Below are positions 59,559-64,000 of a stretch of DNA of 64,000 bases, one piece after another; the stretch's first letter is position 1; the number at the start of each line of letters is the position of its first letter. The notes beneath the pieces were generated by a model. That model was not told the origin of the DNA and did not search any database. It saw only the letters and a list, made by a program, of their open reading frames with translations. The position numbers and the translations under genes are program-made. Origin of the DNA: Microbacterium oxydans (GTDB taxonomy: Bacteria > Actinomycetota > Actinomycetes > Actinomycetales > Microbacteriaceae); the NCBI RefSeq assembly GCF_006540085.1, contig NZ_BJOG01000001.1, positions 744,001 through 808,000 of the forward strand, written 5' to 3'.

Positions 59559-59855
59559 TCAGACCCGACGGAGGAAGGTGAGCTGCGACGAGGGTTCGAC
59601 GATGAGCTCCTGCAGCGCGGCGTTGAAGGGGACACCGGCGGGGGCGGAGAGATGGGCGTGGAAGGCCGCCTCATCGCGGTAGACCTCGTACACGAAGAAG
59701 CGGTCGGGATCGTCGACGAGCCGGGACGCGTCGAAGACGAGGTTGCCCTCCTCGGCGCGCACGACATCGGCGAACGCACGCAGCAGGGTGGCCACCATGT
59801 CCCCGGTGCCTGGTCGTGCAGTGAAGGTGGCATGCAGGACGGTCGGCTCTGACAC
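59559..59855 (-). CDS. Antibiotic biosynthesis monooxygenase (ABM) domain protein
   Basis: 98 residues from GTG at 59855, after GAGGAGACACT. Single ferredoxin-like ABM domain: HATFTARPGTGDMVATLL, EEGNLVFDASR, DRFFVYEVYRDEAAFHAHL. Relatives are putative quinol monooxygenases (YgiN/LsrG type); LsrG is an isomerase in sugar-derived AI-2 breakdown, so an isomerase or epimerase role on a keto sugar is also plausible. Last gene of the 64000-to-59559 operon, 74 bases after the lactonase gene. Confidence 0.82.
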   Translation of the reverse strand: MSEPTVLHATFTARPGTGDMVATLLRAFADVVRAEEGNLVFDASRLVDDPDRFFVYEVYRDEAAFHAHLSAPAGVPFNAALQELIVEPSSQLTFLRRV

Positions 59856-59929
59856 AGTGTCTCCTCGGGGCTGTCGGATGCGGATGTGGATGCCCATGTG
59901 CATGCTCTTGTTCCGGCCCATGCTCGGGT

Positions 59930-60901
59930 TCAGGTGGAGAGCGTCAGCAGTCGGGCCGGTGTGGTCGCGAGCATCCGGTGCACCGCTTCGTCGCCGATCG
60001 CGTCGCGCAGGCGTGGGAGGTAGCGCTCGCCGAGGTAGGCGAGTCCTGGCATGCCGCCGTAGGCGACGTACCGCGTGCGACGAGCCACGTCGCCACCGAG
60101 CACGATCCGGTCCCCGGCGCCGCGCTCCACGACAGCGACCGTCAGGGCGAGCAGCTCGGCATCGGAGCGGGTGCGGGGTCGTGCGAAGCCGTCGTAGCCG
60201 AGGTGGGCTCCGCGATCCGCGAGGGAGACGTGCAGGCCGGGATCGGGGTCGCGGTCGGCGTGTGCGAGCACGACGCGGTCGGCGGACACCCCCTCGGCCG
60301 CGAGCAGATCGAGCACCTCGTGAGCCGCCGTGCCGAATTCCAGGTGCACCATGACAGGCGCCCCCGTCGCGCGGTGCGCCTCGGCCACCGCGACCAGCGT
60401 GGTGCGCTCGAACGGGCTGATGCGCCAGTAGTCGGCGCCGCCCTTGAGCATCCCGGCGCGCACGGGCGCGCCGTCGGGCGCTGCGGCGATGGACACCTCT
60501 GGGGCCTCGAAGATCTCCGCATCGTCGGCGGGCATGCCGCGTGTGATGTCGGCGATGAAGAGGGCGGCCAGACGGTCGGCGGTCCACACCTGCATCGGAT
60601 GGTCTGCGCCGTAGTGGGCTTCACGGTGCAGTCCGGTCGTCGCGACGATGTGCAGTCCGGTCGACGCACTGATCCGCGCCAGGGCGGAGGCGTCGCGGCC
60701 GACACCGAAGGGGGTGGCATCCACCATCGCCTCGAATCCGCTCGCCTGCAGCAGGGCCGCCTCTTCGCCCGAGGCCTTCTCGTCGTCGAGCTCGTCTCCC
60801 GGCAGCAGCGGTGACACCTGGAACAGGTGCTCGTGGTAGTCCACGCGCCCGAGCAGCGCCGGGGCGATGTCCCCGAGCACCGTGCGGACGACGGCGGACA
60901 T
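59930..60901 (-). CDS. Phosphotriesterase family hydrolase (probable sugar lactonase)
   Basis: 323 residues, start overlapping the AroE-like stop by one base (TGATG). TIM-barrel with HxH in VDYHEHLFQ, a bridging Lys in AGMLKGGADY, His in VMVHLEFG and LAHADRDPDPG, and Asp in LGGDVARRT. That set gives a binuclear metal centre. PTE-like proteins in sugar operons hydrolyse 1,4- or 1,5-lactones of aldonic acids, the likeliest role here. It also could cleave a phosphoester or amide. Confidence 0.87.
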   Translation of the reverse strand: MSAVVRTVLGDIAPALLGRVDYHEHLFQVSPLLPGDELDDEKASGEEAALLQASGFEAMVDATPFGVGRDASALARISASTGLHIVATTGLHREAHYGADHPMQVWTADRLAALFIADITRGMPADDAEIFEAPEVSIAAAPDGAPVRAGMLKGGADYWRISPFERTTLVAVAEAHRATGAPVMVHLEFGTAAHEVLDLLAAEGVSADRVVLAHADRDPDPGLHVSLADRGAHLGYDGFARPRTRSDAELLALTVAVVERGAGDRIVLGGDVARRTRYVAYGGMPGLAYLGERYLPRLRDAIGDEAVHRMLATTPARLLTLST

Positions 60902-61860
60902 CAGCGCACCGACTCCGCGGCCTCGGCGAGTCGCTCGACGGTCTCGGGTGTGAGATCGAGCTCGAACACGTCGGCGACGACCTGCGACCAGCCGTGGATG
61001 AAGTAGCGCCAGCCGTCGACCACGTGCAGGTCGCGAACCGTGGCCTGCGCTTCGGCCTGATGGAGGAACTCGAGCGAGCCGCGGTAGTTGAACTCCCACG
61101 CGTACGCGCCATCGGGGAACACCACCGCGTCGGTCAGGGGGGAGCCGGGGCGGTCCTTCCCGAGTCCCGTCGCATTGGCGATCACCGAGCCGGCCGGCGC
61201 AGCCGCGACGAGGGCATCGGCTTCTTCCGGCGTCGTGGTGACGACGTATTCGATCAACCCCTCACGGGTGCCGTGCTGGCGGTGCACCTCGCGCAGGTGG
61301 TCGAGCTTGTCCTGCGTGCGGGCGGTCACCGTGATCCTCGACGGGGAGTCGGGGCGTTCGGCGAGAGCCCAGCTGAGAGCGGTGCCCGAGCCTCCGGCCC
61401 CGAGGATCACGACCGCAGCCCCCGTGCGGGTGAAGTGGTCCGTGGGCAGGAAGTCGTTCAGCGCGAGGTCGACCGTGATCGGGTCCTTGGCCCTTCCCGA
61501 CAGCGTCCGCCCCCGCTTGGAGATGCTGGAGATCTCGGAGCACGACACCGCGAACGGGTCGAGTTCGTCGAACAGGTCGGAGGCGGCGGCGAACACGTTC
61601 ATCTTGTGCGTGGTCACCAGGGCCCCGCGGTGGTGCGGATCGTCGCGGATCTGCTCGACCATCGCGCGATACTGCACGGGGTCGGCATCCATCGGCAGGT
61701 CGTGACCGACCAGGGTGCGCGTCGGCAGGTCGAGGATGTCGGCCCAGAGCGGGAACACCTTCATGATCGACGAGGAGGCGGTGGTCACCCCGACGAAGCC
61801 CATGTAGTCGGCGGCGACCGTCTCGGATCCGGAGGTCACGGTGTCGGCGGTGGTGGTCAT
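60901..61860 (-). CDS. Shikimate dehydrogenase-like NAD(P) oxidoreductase
   Basis: 319 residues, longer than AroE (about 270-290). N-terminal substrate domain with GFVGVTTASSSIMKVFPLWADIL, where AroE has a Pro-Ile-xx-Ser-xSer-Pro loop, and GALVTTHKMNVF with the catalytic Lys in the NTHK-like position. The Rossmann motif is VVILGAGGSGTALSWAL. The adapted binding loop and the sugar operon context suggest a cyclic polyol or sugar acid rather than shikimate. Overlaps both neighbours, so fully coupled. Confidence 0.83.
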   Translation of the reverse strand: MTTTADTVTSGSETVAADYMGFVGVTTASSSIMKVFPLWADILDLPTRTLVGHDLPMDADPVQYRAMVEQIRDDPHHRGALVTTHKMNVFAAASDLFDELDPFAVSCSEISSISKRGRTLSGRAKDPITVDLALNDFLPTDHFTRTGAAVVILGAGGSGTALSWALAERPDSPSRITVTARTQDKLDHLREVHRQHGTREGLIEYVVTTTPEEADALVAAAPAGSVIANATGLGKDRPGSPLTDAVVFPDGAYAWEFNYRGSLEFLHQAEAQATVRDLHVVDGWRYFIHGWSQVVADVFELDLTPETVERLAEAAESVR

Positions 61861-62828
61861 CGGGTCTCCTCGGAGGCGGGGATTGGGACGGGATGCGCGG
61901 GCTCGCCGCCGGAGAGGACGGCGATCACGTCGGCGAGCGAGAGGGAGCCCATGTTGTCGACCGCCTGTGTGGTCTGCGCGCCGAGGTGCGGGGTCACGAT
62001 GACCCGGTCGGCGAGCTCCGGCGCGAGCAGGGGACTCGCGTGCGCTGCGGTGTCCCCGTCGAGCGTGTCGGCCGCGTAACCGGCGAGCACGCCGTCGTGC
62101 AGTGCCCTGGCCACTGCGGCCTCGTCGACCAGGTCCCCTCGGGCGGTGTTGACCAGCACCGTGCCTGGCCGCATGCCGGCGAGGCGCTCCGCATCGACGA
62201 GTCGCTGGCCGCCCGGGGCGTGCAGAGTGATCACGTCGGCCGCGCGGAACAGGTCGTCGACCGAGGCGGGTTCCGCCCCGCGGGCGCGCACCACGTCGTC
62301 GGGCACGAACGGGTCGGCCGCGAGCACGCGCGGACCGAAGCCGCTCAGACGCGCAGCGACGCCCTGGCCGATCCGGCCGAAGCCGACGATGCCGACCGTG
62401 GCGGCGCCGAGCTCCCGTCCACGTCGAACCCCCCAGTCGCCCGCGCGCACCCGGCGGTCGCCGTCCGGCACGAACCGCAGCGCGGCCAGCATCAGACCGA
62501 CAGCGTGATCGGCCACGGCGTCGGCGTTCGCGCCGGGGGTGTTCGTCACGGGGATGCCGCGATCGCGCGCGGCAGCGAGGTCGACCGACTCGGTGCCCAC
62601 TCCGTAACGGGCGACGATCTTGAGCTTCGGGGCCGCGGCGAGGTGCGCATCGGTGATGGCGCCGGTTCCTGCGATCCAGGCATCGGCGCCGTGCAGCAGC
62701 GACCGCAGCTCGTCCATGTCGTGGTGCGCGGGCCCGCGGAGGACGCGGTGTCCGGACTGCGCTGCCCGCTCCACCAGATCGAGGTCGCCGTCCGAGAAGG
62801 ATCGGCTGGTGACGAGGATCACAGCCAT
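61857..62828 (-). CDS. D-isomer-specific 2-hydroxyacid dehydrogenase
   Basis: 323 residues, overlapping the kinase stop (ATGA at 62828) and the AroE-like start (ATGA). NAD domain VGIVGFGRIGQGVAARL; catalytic Arg in NTARGDLVDE, an acidic residue in the AADTLDGD region and His in TPHLGAQT. Resembles 3-phosphoglycerate dehydrogenase without its C-terminal domains. It may oxidise or reduce a hydroxyacid product, such as glycerate or tetronate, at the end of the pathway. Confidence 0.88.
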   Translation of the reverse strand: MAVILVTSRSFSDGDLDLVERAAQSGHRVLRGPAHHDMDELRSLLHGADAWIAGTGAITDAHLAAAPKLKIVARYGVGTESVDLAAARDRGIPVTNTPGANADAVADHAVGLMLAALRFVPDGDRRVRAGDWGVRRGRELGAATVGIVGFGRIGQGVAARLSGFGPRVLAADPFVPDDVVRARGAEPASVDDLFRAADVITLHAPGGQRLVDAERLAGMRPGTVLVNTARGDLVDEAAVARALHDGVLAGYAADTLDGDTAAHASPLLAPELADRVIVTPHLGAQTTQAVDNMGSLSLADVIAVLSGGEPAHPVPIPASEETR

Positions 62829-64000
62829 CAGCGCGGCCGTCCGGCGAACCACGGCGCGAGGGCCGCGTAGGCATCCGCGAACCGCGCGTGCCGTTCGGCG
62901 TACACGGCATGGCGGCCAGCATCCGGGGTGAACTCGGCGGTGACCTCGCTGAGGGCACGTGCTGCCGAGAAGTCGGTGATCCCGAGCCCGACCGCGGCCG
63001 TCACGGCGGCTCCGAGGCTGTTCGCCTCCTCGACGATCGTGCGGCGACGAACGGGAACTCCCCAGACGTCGGCGAGCACCGACAGGTACACGTCGCTCTG
63101 CGCTCCGCCGCCGACCGCATCGATGCGGTCGATCACGGCGCCCGACGCGCGGAATGCCTGGATGCAGCTGAGCAGGTTGAACGCGGTGCCCTCCAGCACG
63201 GCGCGAACGAGGTGGGCCCGACCGTGGTGCCGCGAGAGACCGACGAATGCGCCACGGGCGTCCGGGTCCCACAGCGGGGAGCGCTCACCGAGCAGGTACG
63301 GGAGGAAGTAGAGGTCGTCGGTGTCGACATCGGCGGAGGCCTCGGCCGTCAGCCGTCCGGTCTCCGGGTGGGCGGGGTCGGGGGAGAGGGCCTCGGCGAT
63401 CCACTGCACGGAGGCACCGCCGGCCTGCATGGTCGCCGTGGGCACGAACGAGCCGGGGACGACGTTGTCGAACGTGAAGGTGCGCATTCCCGGATCGTGC
63501 AGCGGAGCGTCCGCTGCGAACGAGATCCACGACGAGGTGCCGAGGCACACGTAGGCGCCGTCCTCCGGAGCGACCACGCCCGATCCGACCGCGGCCAGGG
63601 GGCCGTCGCCGCCGCCCATCACCACACGCACGCCCGTGTGCAGCCCGAGCGCGGTCGCAGCGGCATCCGTCAGTGCTCCCGCGATCTGCGTCGACTCGAG
63701 GATCTCGGGGAACAGCGCGCGGTCGAGGCGTGCGGCCCGCAGCACCTCGTCCGACCAGGTGCCGGCCGCCTGGTCGTAGGCGTTGGTGCCTGACGCGTCG
63801 GAACGGTCCGTCGCCAGACGCCCGGTGAGGCGCAGCACGATGAAGTCCTTCGCGACACAGACCCGGCGCACGCGCGCCCAGACGTCGGGCTCGTTGTCGC
63901 GCACCCACATGATCTTCTCGACCGAGTAGGTGGGGTTCAGACGGTGCCCCAGGATCCCGTACGCGCGTTCGGCGCCGATCGCGTCCTCGAGCTCGCGCTG
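62828..64000 (-). CDS. FGGY-family carbohydrate kinase, N-terminus cut by window edge
   Basis: 390 residues are visible; the frame is open to the last base, so the start lies beyond. Substrate-domain features: LNPTYSVEKIMWVRDNEP, FIVLRLTGRLATDRSDASGT; then the ATPase core with GGGDGPLAAVGSGV, AYVCLGTSSWISF and DAVGGGAQSDVYLSVLADVWGVPV. This resembles xylulokinase (XylB) and related kinases for five-carbon and four-carbon ketoses or polyols. Upstream-most visible gene of the coupled operon, so phosphorylation is part of the route. Confidence 0.9.
   Translation of the reverse strand, partial: QRELEDAIGAERAYGILGHRLNPTYSVEKIMWVRDNEPDVWARVRRVCVAKDFIVLRLTGRLATDRSDASGTNAYDQAAGTWSDEVLRAARLDRALFPEILESTQIAGALTDAAATALGLHTGVRVVMGGGDGPLAAVGSGVVAPEDGAYVCLGTSSWISFAADAPLHDPGMRTFTFDNVVPGSFVPTATMQAGGASVQWIAEALSPDPAHPETGRLTAEASADVDTDDLYFLPYLLGERSPLWDPDARGAFVGLSRHHGRAHLVRAVLEGTAFNLLSCIQAFRASGAVIDRIDAVGGGAQSDVYLSVLADVWGVPVRRRTIVEEANSLGAAVTAAVGLGITDFSAARALSEVTAEFTPDAGRHAVYAERHARFADAYAALAPWFAGRPR

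Overview
The window reads as chromosomal DNA of a high-GC Gram-positive actinobacterium, most likely a Microbacteriaceae member close to Microbacterium. This rests on strong GC bias, frequent GTG starts, stop/start overlaps inside operons, a coproporphyrin-type haem pathway (ChdC plus a HemY-type oxidase), a 13E12/DUF222 HNH gene behind a LexA-like box, and many sugar operons with GntR, LacI and TetR regulators. The genus is inferred. No rRNA, tRNA, CRISPR array, phage or insertion sequence was seen. Both ends cut genes: a HemY-type oxidase on the left and an FGGY kinase on the right.

Region 1 (1-7645) is a haem locus: hemY(partial)-[three small membrane/stress-type genes]-chdC-hemC-hemD-hemB-hemL, all on +. 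Region 2 (7788-17449) holds a DUF222-HNH gene, a conserved small protein, an ABC ATPase with a 370-residue acidic disordered tail, a 3-hydroxyisobutyryl-CoA hydrolase-like enzyme and a heterodimeric ABC exporter. Region 3 (17529-25953) has a D,D-carboxypeptidase, a TPP-riboswitch-controlled ykoEDC vitamin transporter, a CHY zinc-finger/kinase pair, and a coupled secreted protein-lspA-ctaG group.

Region 4 (26180-37073) is mixed metabolism and housekeeping: two SDRs, a TSUP exporter with an ankyrin lipoprotein, KDPG aldolase, a membrane protein with two L7/L12-like motifs, rlmN, a flavodoxin-fold oxidoreductase with a divergent TetR gene, DUF4407, and an aldo/keto reductase. Region 5 (37177-47245) holds a sugar ABC importer with a class V aminotransferase and FadR-type regulator, a Cds1-like PLP enzyme, an rbsK-rbsD-gntR operon and a divergent transaldolase.

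Region 6 (47264-53449) encodes every step of the non-phosphorylative L-fucose pathway: FucU mutarotase, aldo/keto reductase (fucose dehydrogenase), amidohydrolase (fuconolactonase), L-fuconate dehydratase, SDR (2-keto-3-deoxy-L-fuconate dehydrogenase) and an FAH-family hydrolase giving pyruvate and lactate. Region 7 (53490-64000) has a LacI regulator with a paired operator, a sugar epimerase, a ribose-type ABC importer, and a tightly coupled group (monooxygenase-like protein, phosphotriesterase-like lactonase, AroE-like dehydrogenase, 2-hydroxyacid dehydrogenase, FGGY kinase) that looks like an undescribed sugar, sugar-acid or polyol route.

The most notable non-coding signals are two shared operator-like motifs linking these sugar operons (TGTAATGACA at four sites; a GATGT-containing motif at three), tandem arrays that begin at gene ends and reiterate the stop codon, and a two-plus-two inverted repeat element built on TGGGTCTCGGCG at two loci.
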